DNA from: Serpula lacrymans var. lacrymans S7.9
Taxonomy: Eukaryota; Basidiomycota; Agaricomycetes; Boletales; Serpulaceae
Assembly (NCBI RefSeq): GCF_000218685.1
Contig: NW_006763295.1
Coordinates: forward strand, 1,992,089 to 2,056,088
DNA: 64,000 nt
Direction: 5' to 3'
The notes below the pieces were generated by a model that searched no databases, was not told where the DNA came from, and saw nothing but the letters and a program-made list of their open reading frames with translations. Shown here piece by piece: positions 53,304 to 64,000 of the stretch; within the stretch, counting starts at the first letter, position 1; each line of letters begins with the position of its first letter. The position numbers were made by a program, and so were the translations under genes.

Positions 53304-55481
53304 TTTTTCAGTGTCTAGGAGTTTGTAGGCTTGCTTTCCATGTGTGTAGCCAATCATTATGGCTTTGCGCCCCTTGGAGTAAAACTTCCCTTGCCTTTTG
53401 TCTTTCGGAATCAAGGCATATGCTTGGCATCCGAAAGGGCGAAACAAAGTTGGATCAACTCTCCTTTTAAACAGTATTTCATATGGGGTCTTTCCATGGA
53501 GTCCTGATGCTGGGCTGCGTGCTGTGATATATGCAGCTGTTTACATGGCATCTACCCAAAATGACTTTGGGAGCTTGGAATCATGGAGCATAGTGGTTGC
53601 TAATGTAGACAATGTCTGATTCATGTCATGCGTTCTGCAATGCCATTTTGTTCCGGAGTATCTGCAGCTGTAGTTTCTTGGATGACACCATCTCCTTGGA
53701 GTTGATTTTTGAATACATTGCCAGTATATTCTCCTCCCCCATCGCTCCTCTGTGTACAGTGGAGTGAAGTTTTCTTCTCCCAAATGAGTCTGGAAGAATG
53801 TTTGGACATCTTCTTTCCATTGCTTGTATTGTTCCAGTGCTTCACTTTTATGTTTTAGGAAGTATATCCATGGAAATTTGGAGAAATCATCTACAATGAT
53901 AATCCAGTACCAAAAACCCTCCCTGGAAGTTGGTTTGATCGGTCCTCCAACATCTGTGTGCACAATTTGTATGGGGCGCTTGGCTCGGTTTCCTCCAGTG
54001 GACTTGAAAGGTAATTTCTTCATTTTTCCTAAAGCACAAGGTTCACAAAACTCCGGGGTTCCGGTAAGGGTGTCTATGTCCTGGAGCTGTCCTTTTGTAA
54101 CCATTTGTTGCAAGCGGTCCATTCCAATGTGTCCCATTCTCCTGTGCAATAAATTTACATCTACTGCTGCAAAAGCTGACTCCGGGTTGATTTTGGGTTT
54201 TGCTTGGATGTGATAAAGTCCTCGCTTGTGTAAGGCAGTGAGGATAAGTTCCTCCTTTTTCCGAACTTCACAAGTGTTTGACCCTGCTGGAAAAAGTGTT
54301 GATAACCCTGTTTTGGACAATTTCTGGACAGAGACGAGTGCTAAATTGAAGTTTGGCACAAGTAAGACATTTGATAGTGCAATATTGTAGTCCTTTTTGC
54401 CAACAGTTGCTTGTAGGATTACTGTTCCAATTCCAATAGCATTTACAGAGGATTCATCCCCAAAACTGATTGTCCTTGGAGGATGCAGAACATGGTATGT
54501 TCCTGGCTCAAACCAGGAGCGGTGAGGGACCATGTGGGATGTTGCTCCGGAGTCAATAATAATTGTTGTTTTGGTCTTATCGGGTTCCGACACAAGGTAA
54601 GCTTGAATGTGTTTAGCAAGTGGCTTGGAAATATGTACATGTTTCAATGCAATATAACTTTTTTCCTCCTCAGAGTCAAATCCAGATGATTGCTCCGCCG
54701 TATTTGCCTTTTCCTTCTCTTTTCTTTTATCCTTGTGTCTTTCTTTTCCCTTTTTCCTTTGACTTTTTCCAGCTGACTGAAGTGTTTGACACTCTAAGGT
54801 GTTGTGTGATTTGACTTTGTGGAAGTCACACCACTTCTCCTCGTATTTGAGTGCTGATTCAGAACCTCCAGGGGCCTTTCCTGACTGTCGTGCAACTTCT
54901 GCAGTGATCTGGATCTCAACTGCATCAAAGGTAAGTTTATTTTCTTCAATCATGTTGATTACCGATGACTGAAATATTTGCCATTCAGGAGTGCATGGGA
55001 AAGATTGAAGAAGAGCAAAGGCCATAAGTTCAGTATCAACTCCTAGTTTCATTCCGGAGAGGTGTGAATCAATTGTCCGGATCTTCGCAATGTGGTCCTG
55101 GATAGGTGATATCCCATCCCAGGACAATTTGGTGAGTTGCTGGAATGAATAGAAGGCTGAGGCAATGTTGGATGTCTGATGGAGTGAGACAAGTTTATCA
55201 AATAACTCCTTGGAGCTGGTGAGGTCTCCAGTCCTCATTAGGAGGGCATCAGAGATGTGGTCCTGGATGATTCCATGTGCCTTCTCATCCTTAAGTATCC
55301 AGGTGATCTCAGGATCCTCCGAGGAGGTAGGTTTTCCTGGTGAGGGCTTAAGCTCCTCTCCAGTAACAACCCGGAGAACTTTTTCCCGACGTAGCTTTGA
55401 GATTATCCGGAGTTTCCATATTTGAAAATTGTTGGGTCCAGTGAGAACTGGACATGCAGATGTATCGTGTGCTGTGGTCAT
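53304..55481 (-). pseudogene. Copia gag, protease and integrase with frame damage
   Basis: Starts MTTAHDTSACPVLTGPNNFQ at 55481. Gag contains the UBN2-like region (FDKLVSLHQTSNIASAFYSF..., HLSGMKLGVDTE) and a CCHC-like C-x2-H-x4-H-x4-C (CDFHKVKSHNTLEC). Protease has IIDSGATSHM. Integrase has the HHCC finger (LLHRRMGHIGMDRL...CEPCALGK) and VHTDVGGPIKP. The frame then shifts before SDGGGEYTG and shifts back after GIAERM, where CATGA is duplicated in tandem. A TAA (53543-53541) and a TGA (53303-53301) follow, with RPFGCQAYALIP and a readable frame between them. Confidence 0.88.
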
Positions 55482-55530
55482 GGTTCCGAGGTTGCCATTT
55501 CAAATAAGAATTATTTCCTGTGTAGCTTTT

Positions 55531-55550
55531 GCGCACCAGGGCTCATAACC
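55531..55550 (-). promoter_or_regulatory. Copia primer-binding site, matching the inner part of initiator tRNA-Met
   Basis: Minus strand GGTTATGAGCCCTGGTGCGC directly after the LTR. Its complement GGGCTCATAACC is the anticodon arm of eukaryotic initiator tRNA-Met. Drosophila copia is known to use a 5' half of this tRNA, cut in the anticodon loop. Confidence 0.75.
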
Positions 55551-55817
55551 TAATAAAACTAAGTGAAACTACAATAGATGTTAGTTTAAGGTGATCTCTA
55601 ATAAATGTAATGTAACATACCTCAGCCGCTGCCCGAGAGGCTATAGAAACGACTGAGGTATTCCTATACTAAACCCCCTACTACTTATAGTCGGAGGTGC
55701 TACTCGCTACAGTATAATGACTCCTAGGAGAACAATGGTTACTCCATGGAGTGGTGGCTATGCTCCATGGAGAACAATGGCTGCTTTGGCAGAGACCGGG
55801 TTTATCCGGTTTTGTCA
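55551..55817 (-). repeat. 5' LTR of the copia element
   Basis: 267 bp from TGACAAAACCGG to the primer-binding site. It ends ...TTTTATTA rather than CA, as judged by the primer-binding site. It contains the direct repeats CCATTGTTCTCC and CTCCATGGAG. Confidence 0.75.
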
Positions 55818-56740
55818 AGTAAATCACAGGGTTAAGGTACTGAAAGTTGTACCTGTTAACACAGTAATATTTCCAGTCAAATTTATCCTGTGTCAGGAAA
55901 CAAATACAAAGCTAGATAACAATAACAAATGCCTGGCCAAGTCCTTGCAGAAGGCAATAGATCAGGGTATTAATATTGAAGAGTATCTGTATAAGCGCAA
56001 ATCTAAATTAATATTGAACTAAGGAATGATACATTGAATATCTACTCCTTATATAATAAACCATGAAGGTCAGACCAGGAGGGGGAAAGAATAGGAGAGT
56101 GGTCTGACCAAACAGTTAGCCAATAAAAAAAAGGAAAAAATGGTACAATTTATCATAAGTACTGATTGTGTGGGAGAAGTCCTTAGCAAGGGATGTACAA
56201 TTGCTGGATCAGTAAACCCATGGGAAGGTGCTGAATCACAGTCTGTATTGCTGATTAATCTCTCACTGAAGTATTCCCATGCATAGCTCTTTGTCAGCGC
56301 TATATCATTGGGATACCTTCTCGGGGATAGGAATCTCCTACATTGTAAGTATAATAGGATATAAGTGTGGAAGGAAAATAAGAAAAAGAAAGATAAAAGT
56401 AAAAGAGTACTGGCCATTGTAAGGACCATTTTATTATTTTCTTATCTTCACTATGTCTTGGTTCTCGAACACTTTTCCCATTACACCTCTGGCTCTAGGG
56501 CTAGAGGTATCGTTTGCCGTTCTACTTCTCATAGCCCTCACAGGCTTTCTTAACCATCACTACCATTTTATATCACAGATCAGAGACTGGGTATCGCTCC
56601 CAGCCAGCCAGCACACTGGGTAAGGACTGGTAGTAGGCATCTCGCCAACCAGCTCCAAGCCCCAGTAAAGCCTGGTAATACTAATAACGCCTTATTTAGG
56701 ATCGTACCTCATCATGAGGATACGGTTCCTGAACACGCGT
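55818..56740. other. LTR-retrotransposon debris
   Basis: A short frame (…SLQKAIDQGINIEEYLYKRK, ending 56022), a purine run AGGAGGGGGAAAGAA (56076-56090) like a polypurine tract, and GGGGATAGGAATCTCCTACA (56325-56344), which matches the end of the gypsy-2 LTR. These suggest the 3' end of an old gypsy copy, but borders are not clear. Confidence 0.4.
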
Positions 56741-57657
56741 GACAATCCTCTATTATTAGTACAAGTCTCTCACCTGCTGATTAATCAAGTTAAAAGTCGT
56801 ACGATAGTTACTCTCCCTTTTTCTTATTGGTCGATTGATTCCTCAGACCACTTTTCGTATATTCTCCTTTCGGTCTGAGGAATGGACAGTTCACTATATA
56901 AAGCCTTACCTATTCATGTATGGCTCCTTAGTTTTCTATTACTGAATTTACCCGCTTTACTCCTCAACAAGAACCTTTGAAGCTTACCACTCAAAAGTCC
57001 TCTACTCGCTATATTTACTAGCGTCTGTCGACCTCAAGCTCATTGAACCCTTACTCCCTGCAAGTGCAGAAGGAGATAGGTTTAGTTTTTGTTATAGTTT
57101 ATCGTTGCCTCACAGCCATGACTTCTAATCCAGTGGCGAGAGGATTGATGGGGAATGGGTTGGATAATCATGACATGGTGGGAATGCAATAGAAAAATTG
57201 ATTCCTTACATCCTATGTTAAATGAGATATGCTGATACAATTGGGGTGAAGCATGCCTTTAGAAAACAAGGGTATTATATGACAGTTTTGTAGAACATTG
57301 CTGGGGTCTACAAATCCGAAGGCATGCTCTTTGCCATTAGAACAAATTTAGCATATCAAGCCGAGAAGTAGCCCAACCATTGGATGCTGGGTGTACGAGT
57401 TTGTACCACCTTAAGAATAAAAAATTTACTCAATGTGATTGATAGTCAGTGGTTCTGAAATCAACATATACAATATTAGCATGATAGATTCCCAGTACAC
57501 GAGCATAGCAGAATAGATGAGACTGGGTGCCAGTATTATCATAATGATACAATAACATAACATTGCAATGCAAGTTTTTGGGATTGATGACATTTTGCAC
57601 TCTGCAAACATCATAATGTAATAATCCACAGTGGACTCAGAGAGTACAGAAAAGCAA
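56741..57657. other. Possible LTR-type promoter region, then AT-rich spacer
   Basis: A TATATAAAG box (56895-56903) follows a perfect 12-bp inverted repeat (56838-56849 / 56872-56883). The layout fits an LTR, starting perhaps at TGACAATCC (56741) and ending before 57120. No partner LTR is seen. From 57130 to 57657 nothing is recognised. Confidence 0.35.
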
Positions 57658-57659
57658 AT

Positions 57660-57734
57660 TGGACCAGCCGGGGATTGAACCCAGGACCTCCTGCCTATAT
57701 ATGGCGGTGCTCTAAACAACTGAGCTACCAGCCC
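57660..57734 (-). tRNA. tRNA-like gene, anticodon uncertain
   Basis: The minus strand folds into a full cloverleaf of 75 nt: acceptor GGGCTGG/CTGGTCC (with G-U pairs), D-arm GCTC-AGTTGTTTA-GAGC, anticodon stem CCGCC/GGCAG with one mismatch and loop ATATATA, T-arm CTGGG-TTCAATC-CCCGG, discriminator A. A- and B-boxes are good (TAGCTCAGTTGTTTAGAG; GGTTCAATCCC). The loop base 37 is T and D-loop G19 is T, both unusual, so it may be a pseudogene or the head of a tRNA-derived repeat. Confidence 0.45.
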
Positions 57735-58298
57735 TTGGATATCAACACTCAACACAATGTTGTATAACAAGGCTAACAGGCTTTGATCTTGACAATTCCA
57801 ACACATAAGTTGTATTGTTGATGTGAAGGATGTTGTGACAATATAACTTGTTATTCTTGATTATAACTTCCACAGAAATAGCTGAATCACCCATGTTTTG
57901 TTCGGATAATGGGAAGTGGGGTGCAGTATTATTGTCGGATGCATCTGAAGCTGTAGATTGCATGTGGTGAAGGATGAGGATGTGTGCTTTGAGGCTTATT
58001 ATGAAATCCTAAAAAGGATATAAGTGCCTTATTGAATAGTGATAAGATTGATTAAGGACCTTGAGAGCTGGATCTCCAGCTTGTTGACTTGAGAAAGAGC
58101 TTAAGTGTACCGGCATATTTTAAGAGGCTCCTTTTTGGTGGTAGAGTTTAAGTTTAATAATTGTCTTCTCTAAGTGGTCATGCTGGGTTGATAATGCAAG
58201 CTTTTGCTGGATGAGACATATATGTGCTTGCTAATGCTTAATTTGAGTGGGTTATTGTGTAAACATCTTGCAACTTATCCTGGTGTACCTTGTCTTAC
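57735..58298. other. Spacer without a clear gene
   Basis: AT-rich; only short frames. It may be the worn 3' end of the transposase remnant to its right. Confidence 0.4.
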
Positions 58299-59420
58299 CT
58301 ACATAATGTTCAAGCTCACCCTACATGTAAAAAAATATAAGTGATTTATATAAATTATGACACTGCAACTCACCAGTTCCATGGAGTAAGGACCTGTTGT
58401 TCCAAATTGTCTAATCTGTGCCAGGTAATCCCCAAGAGCGTGAACCTTATAAGGACACAGATTAAACAATTTGAATTGGCAGGTATTGTCTAAGGCAGTG
58501 TGATTCTGGCTTGAGCCAACTGATGCTTGCTGGAGTTGAAAATGTTTGTGTGCCTTAGCTTCACATTTGAGTTCATAGGTGTAAAAGGCAGAACATGTTT
58601 TTTTCACAAAGTATCAAAGTTGCTTCCCAAGAGAAACAGCAACCTTTTCCAGTATCTTGAGTGTGTTGTCAGTGTGCATGCATAGCTTGGCAAGCACATG
58701 CCAATGGGCTATGCAAAATATTAGTTTCAAAATTGATGTATTATGAGGCTCAGTAAGGAGGCCATACAAAACTGGGAGTGCACACTAGAGCAGACATCAG
58801 GATTAGTGGTATGTTTAAGGTATACTATCACCAGAAGGGGTGCATACCTGTAAAAGGTCATCAAAATTGTGGGCCGTCGTCCTTTTCATTTCAGATAAGT
58901 TTGTCATAAATCTTTGAATTGTGTCCCAACCAAAAGTAGAGACTTGGTAATAGCTAGAAATGGTTGTTAACTGGTTTTAAAAAATACTGGTTGTTAAAAG
59001 GGGTTATATCATACAAAAATATCTAATGTATCACAGAGGCTGGCCTTAATGGAATCCAAAACACAGAGAAGATGAGTGAACATAGGCTTCCATACCCCAG
59101 CACTTTATGACAATGCCATGCTTGTAAGCCTCAAGGAATTCATCATCAAGCAAGATATCCCATTGAGCATGGAAGAGCTCACAATGACAGTGAGTGAAAA
59201 ATGCACTGCTAGGTGCCTTGTTCCCTGTGTGAGATGATACAAAATCTTTGAAGCCGTCAGGGAGCTGTATCAAAAGGTTTGCATAAGACAGACAAAGAAA
59301 GTAATGTAATCGGTACAAATTGGCCTGTGTTCTAAAAATAAGCGGCATAGTGACAAAGATTGCAGGAAGGTTTTGTGCAATAGTATTTTGATTCATTGGC
59401 AAAATGGACATACAAGGGCC
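58299..59420 (-). pseudogene. Degenerate Plavaka-like transposase
   Basis: Minus-strand pieces in several frames. The first is AFFTHCHCELFHAQWDILLDD and EFLEAYKHGIVIKCW (59250-59090), then GVWKPMFTHLLC in a shifted frame, RTTAHNFDDLLQ near 58880, MHAHTDNTLKILEKVAVSLGKQL (58680-58620), KTCSAFYTYEL and LCPYKVHALGDYLAQIRQFG then TTGPYSMEL (58450-58370). This order (THC-ELMHAVW, LLDDEFLEAYEHGI, HTD-TL--LE, KLHALGDYV-TIR-FGTTDSYST) is that of Plavaka-like transposases common in Agaricomycetes. Many stops and shifts; inactive. Confidence 0.7.
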
Positions 59421-60239
59421 AAAGCTTGGAGGAACTGGAATATGTCAACTGAGTAGCATTGGACCATAGCATTAAACCAGCCACAACATGCTGGAGGTTT
59501 TAACCAGGCTGTCGGGAACTTTGTAATTCATTGTGGGCTGTCAAGGAAGTGTGAGAGGTGTATAATTTTCCATGCACCTGAACTTCATTTGGCCCTGAGG
59601 TTTCCACAAGAGCTCATACAACTTATGATGGAAAAGACAATCATTATGAGGCTTTGCAAGCTTTTCACAGATAATTGAGATGAGAGATCAGTGGTATTGA
59701 TCAGCTAGTTGCAAAGACTTAGCTGTAACTCAGGATCAGACAGATCAAGACCAAAGAATGGATACTGGTGTGTACATTGCAAATGAAAGGGGTAGCATTG
59801 TTGTTAACCATCTAGGACTTAAGCTGGAAGACCAAGATGGAGAGAACTGTGATTTTCCATGTGATCTATTGAAGAGGATGCTATGCTAGACTGTGAAAGC
59901 AGCAACTTAGACATTAGACAACAACTCAGAAAACAACTCAGACAATAACTCAGACACTGACAACAAAACCTTATTAGCAATAAACAAAATGTATGCGGTG
60001 GACTAGTCTCCCCTAGGCATACCATTTAGGAGAAAGACAGTCATTCCTTCTATCAATGGTCTGCTTCCAAATGCGCCTAAGTTACCATCGTATGGGAATC
60101 TCTTCCCATCAAGCAGCCAAACAAATGCAACATCCATGGCATGCCTTCCAAAAATGGTATTGCCACATGGAGCGGCAGTACTACCACAAGTTCATTAATG
60201 TTGAACGTATTACAATTGACGTACCAGTACCTACTTAAG
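59421..60239. other. Spacer without a clear gene
   Basis: AT-rich, short frames only. Contains tandem words AACTCAGA(A/C)AA near 59924-59956. Nothing recognised. Confidence 0.45.
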
Positions 60240-60568
60240 CTTCACTTTTTGTAATTTTACTTTTACTTTTTCCAAGTCACATGGCCATGTGACACAACAC
60301 CTGAGCAGTGTCTAGACTTAGCATGTGACCAGTCACATGCTAGACATCGGACTTTAAACTTTATTTACAACTGTACAGTACCTTATGTATTTTAGTATAT
60401 ATACAGGAGCAATACATGGGGAAGGACTCAACGAGTCCTCCTGTTGTCTACCAACAACTAACTTGTTTCTACCAAATGGGTAACCACTCCCACCTCTTCC
60501 TCTTCTTCTGAGTGTTGTTTCCGTTGTTCTCCAGTGCCCCAAGACTGTGTCTTGTTGGTGTTGTCACA
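60240..60568 (+). repeat. Diverged LTR related to family D
   Basis: TATATATA-type box near 60396 followed by GGACTCAACGAGTCCTCCTGTTGT, then GGGTAACCACTCCCACCTC. These match the R-U5 part of LTR D (49315-49400, 19060-19150). The end is set at ...TGTTGTCACA. The upstream border is uncertain. Confidence 0.5.
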
Positions 60569-62303
60569 GAACGTTGAAATGAGCATACAACAACCTGTTT
60601 TGCCTACAGGTTGTATATATATCCACCACCACTTAATGGTACAATACTAATGAACAGTAAATCTGGAAACTTTTGCTTTAATCTTAATCCCTAACATTTT
60701 TCTCCGCTTCATTTTCAACCAAGGTAGTATTCCAACAACTCACAACCACCACCAACCACCACCAGGCTTTAAACTGTAGCACTTCACTCAATATAATCGA
60801 TTGGTCTTCAAGTGTAGTGTCAAATATTCGGAGGGAGCCTGTATAACATGCATGAGTCAAATGAAAGTGTTGGTTTACTTGTTCCTGTAGCAGTCACAAA
60901 ACAGCACATTCCTGCCATCAATAAGGCTCCCAATTGCTTCTAGTTGGTAGTCATGTATCATGGGGTATCCGGGTATCAATAATGTGTCAATTTAGTATAT
61001 GGCCTTCATACTGCAAGACAAAAATACAAAGGTAGATTGGCCACATTTGCAGGACTGAGTGACATTGAGTTGGATTGCTTTGGCAGACACGGCAATATGG
61101 ACACTACGTGTCTGCTTGTCCCCACACGTGACTTGCTTAGGGAGATTCCTGTACTACAGTTTTTGTTCTCACTTTGTATGCAGACTAGCGGTGGACAATG
61201 ATGACATTTTTGGCGAGGACAAAGTACTAGTACTCCAAGTCTGAGGCTTGTCTATGATATCAATGTTATATACATACTAGATCAAATTTTATTGGTCATC
61301 AATGCTACCTCAGGCTCTGGTTTCTACCTCATAAGGACCTCTGACAAGTAAATCACCAGAGTTAAATGTCTACAATGTACACTACTACTGAGCACCCTGC
61401 TAAGACCTAGTACACTAGCTGCTAACACATAATAAGGTTGTGTCTACACCAGAATGTTGTATAGCACCACGGGCAAGAAAGCGTGGTAGCTATTCCGAAT
61501 TACCACGGATATGGGCGTGAACCTAATATTTTTGGCGGGATCATCAGTTCGGCCGATAACCACCAGATTCAAGTATTACAAGGTATGCAACAGCTGTACT
61601 GCTATTGCCTAAGATTGTGAGTGAACGGCATGCCCAAACACCACTTGAGTTCTATTATTCAATCATGTATCAGCCTAACTTGTTTCAATGCATTAGTTCT
61701 GTCCTTTGTTCTAACGTATTACCTTTGGTTCCGAGGCGGTTTATTGAGATCAAGGCTGAGAGCCCCAATGTCAGTACACACCTTTATTTGTGAGCAACAT
61801 GCCCCGCTCAGGCAAACTATCACAGTCCTTGTACGCTAAGCTCTGGTGTGGTCGTGACTTCGGCTTTATACTACCAAGTTTCAAAATATCGAAAGTGGCG
61901 GAGACAGGCTAGCATGCAGCTAAAGCCCGAAGATCTATGATTGTTCTTCTTCTCCCATCTTATCAAAGAAGAGAAGAGAGGTGGCGGTTCTTTCACAAAT
62001 CGTCAGTTTTAAGTTCCAGCATTGAAGACTCGACCCGCTGTCACGCGGCTGGTTCACAAAGGTTTATTCATGTAACGGCTTGGCCACGCTGCGCTACTTT
62101 CGCTGCGCTGCCACTTACCTCTGATCGTTGGGAGCTAACTGGGGTCTGCATGAGCATTGATTAGGAGCTGACCTGATGCCTTCAATGTCACTGTTCTTGC
62201 GTTGCCAGGCCTGCAGGGGCCAGCTTTGGGATATCAGTATATTGCAATTATGTACAGTATCATTTAATATTTGTATGAACGTTTAATTCTGTATTGGCTA
62301 GGA
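60569..62303. other. Spacer without a clear gene
   Basis: Short frames only on both strands. 62240-62303 should be the 3' flank of the transposase gene to its right. Nothing else recognised. Confidence 0.45.
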
Positions 62304-64000
62304 TTAAATCTTGTTGGGATGGATGAGAATTATAGGACTTACTCGGTCTAACGAGAGAACTACACGGTATCGGCCAGAAGGAAAGTCACCATTGCCATAG
62401 TGTTTATACTCACAGCTTGCAAAATGGCTCACAATGTCTGAACCTTTGATGATGACTGATTCCGTTAGAAACTCATCATGATACAAACGAACACCCAGAA
62501 GCGGGTATTGCCTGTAGATGTCGAATGTAGCTTCGAGAGGTGTTAATGGTCGGAAAGGCTTTACGAGCATGAAGTAATCGGTGATTTTTTTGCATGTCCC
62601 TGCACGAGAATGAACGAAAATCCCATCAATTTTTCCTGCGTGTGCCTCTGCCTCACGATCAGATTTATACAGGATCATTGAGTCACCGATGGATTTCTTC
62701 CCTGTCGTGAAACTGATCCCTCGGAAGGTGATCCTATCACGCTGCTGTACCATGGGACTTATGGGTATCGCTCCTAACGTCGTATGATCGTCTTCTGTAC
62801 AGTACTGTGGTGTGGCCGACTCGTGCTGGATACAATGTAATAATTTTCTATACACCTCTTTTGAAAGTGGTCTGAGGGCGGAACTATCGTATGTGCCTTC
62901 GTCCAAGATTTCTGCCGCACTAAGGGTCTGCAAATCATTCAAAAGGGTTCCATGAAAATTGGATCCAAAGTATTTCTCGAATAGTGTTTTGAAATGATCC
63001 ACAGCGTCACGGAGGCCATCACGAAGGCTGCTCTCAAAAATTAATGCCTTCAGATTACTTCCACGACAGAAGGATAAGAAGAATGTGAGTTCCATATCCC
63101 CTGGATGCACAGTGAGCTCGCTACAATTACTAGACAAGCAAGGTACTTACTCAGCTTATTATTCGTATTAGTTTTCTGCATAACGCCAATGTACCGTTCA
63201 AAGGGGAACGACCACCAGCCATGAACTGGACCGAATGACTCCATGCACTCCACTAGATGCAGTGCTGCGTGATGGTTTGTTACAAGAACATTTGAGGAAT
63301 ATAATGATATTAGAGAAGTCAGATACCGATGGAACGATTGCTGGATGATATGGATATGTGATGCCGACGTTGAGCGCATAGTTGCCCAGCGCACACCAAT
63401 GACGAGTGCCAAGTAGTTATCGAGCATGTTTTTTTCTCGCTGGCTTGCTTCAGCATGTCCCCAAAGTCTGATCAACGAAATAACACAATTAACAGTGCAG
63501 GCTGTACGCCACTGGTCAGCTTTGACATAACCCTGGTTAACACTACCCAAATTCCTTGGAGCGCGGGTCATCCAGGAGGGGATAATAGTGTTAGCCATAT
63601 CGAACCATATTTCCTTCAGGATACCCTTATTCATGATCGCGTTGGATGGTGACACGGGTTTGGATAAATCTACGACTGGTTCGTGGTACGGGGAAGGCAC
63701 CTTGATCTCAACTCGAGTGGAAACATCCGACCACTAGAAAGGTTTGGTGAGAACTTGACTTTATAGACGCAAAATACTTGGAGCATACCCATTGTATGAG
63801 GGCATTTGCATAATCTGCTTTTACAGGCTTCGTGATCGAACGATCGACTACTACTCCATTCACTTGGGCCAGGGTAATCAAGTAACCTAATCGATAGCTC
63901 TTGAGACGGGTCAAAGATTTTGCTTTTGAGCGCCTTAATTGTTCCGGAATTTCCTCAGCTTGCTCCTCAGGCTGTGGAGTTTCGTACGTTTTGCTGGGTC
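62304..64000 (-). CDS. Tnp2/DUF4218-type transposase C-terminal part, running off the right edge
   Basis: Minus-strand exons: beyond the window to 63789, then 63733-63151, then 63100-62304 (introns GTATGC...TTCTAG, 55 nt, and GTAAGT...ATCCAG, 50 nt). About 530 residues are visible with no stop or shift. Diagnostic parts are RAPRNLGSVNQGYVKADQWR, NVLVTNHHAALHLVECMESF, GPVHGWWSFPFERYIGVMQK, TNTNNK and ELTFFLSFCRGSNLKAL. The C-terminal part is ITFRGISFTTGKKSIGDSMI, KIDGIFVHSR, YRQYPLLGVRL and IVSHFASCEY. It is the DUF4218-like and C-terminal part of mushroom transposases related to EnSpm/CACTA Tnp2. The N-terminal catalytic part, if any, is outside. Intact frames suggest a recent or expressed copy. 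Confidence 0.8.

Larger units (their letters stand above)
50811..55817 (-). mobile_element. Ty1/copia retrotransposon, nearly full length
   Basis: Minus-strand order: 5' LTR (55817-55551), half-tRNA-type primer-binding site, gag-protease-integrase, RT-RNase H (copia order, integrase before RT), polypurine tract and 58 bp of the 3' LTR. Because the 3' LTR is cut by gypsy-5, it can no longer transpose by itself. A shift and two stops lie between integrase and RT; RT-RNase H is undamaged. Confidence 0.92.

Overview
The window reads as genomic DNA of a basidiomycete fungus, most likely an Agaricomycete. The host genes are split by many 42-70 nt introns. The mobile DNA is of kinds common in that group: chromodomain Ty3/gypsy, Ty1/copia, KDZ-type, Plavaka-like and Tnp2/DUF4218-like transposases. 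A DUF6699-type gene is also present. Species cannot be named from sequence alone.

Layout. 1-31 kb is a repeat block. It begins with the 3' part of a gypsy element with an open pol frame (gypsy-1, 1-3430). Next is a complete but decayed gypsy copy (gypsy-2, 4143-10855) with identical LTR edges and a perfect 5-bp target duplication. A deep nest follows (11456-23192): a dispersed ORF-bearing repeat, here called repeat X, is split by a minus-strand gypsy mosaic (gypsy-3). Gypsy-3 itself carries a second repeat X copy and another insertion that holds a solo LTR. Further right are a chimeric ORF with a gypsy protease fragment, AT-rich repeats, and a third repeat X copy (26349-28646) that holds a 561-bp MITE and interrupts a KDZ-type transposase remnant.

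30.4-48 kb is a host gene island: a DUF6699-type protein (-), cytochrome c peroxidase (+), muskelin (+), prefoldin subunit 4 (-), sphingosine-1-phosphate lyase (+) and an arrestin-like trafficking adaptor (+). Exon structures were worked out by hand and the reading phase closes for each gene. The genes do not form a pathway. They are mitochondrial peroxide removal, a CTLH/GID ubiquitin-ligase subunit, a chaperone subunit, sphingolipid breakdown and endocytic adaptor function.

48.8-64 kb is again repeat-rich: gypsy integrase fragments around a duplicated LTR, a nearly full-length copia element with a half-tRNA-type primer-binding site, LTR-like debris, tRNA-like sequences, a Plavaka-like remnant, and at the right edge an undamaged multi-exon transposase C-terminus running off the window.

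The most interesting points are: (1) gypsy-2 shows a Tf1-like self-priming arrangement, with an 11-nt primer-binding site exactly complementary to the predicted start of its own RNA; (2) the gypsy leaders carry conserved small ORFs, one encoding a membrane-spanning peptide; (3) repeat X is an unfamiliar ORF-bearing repeat; (4) the copia element appears to use an internal (anticodon-arm) part of initiator tRNA-Met as primer; (5) a MITE with a perfect 9-bp target duplication sits inside repeat X.
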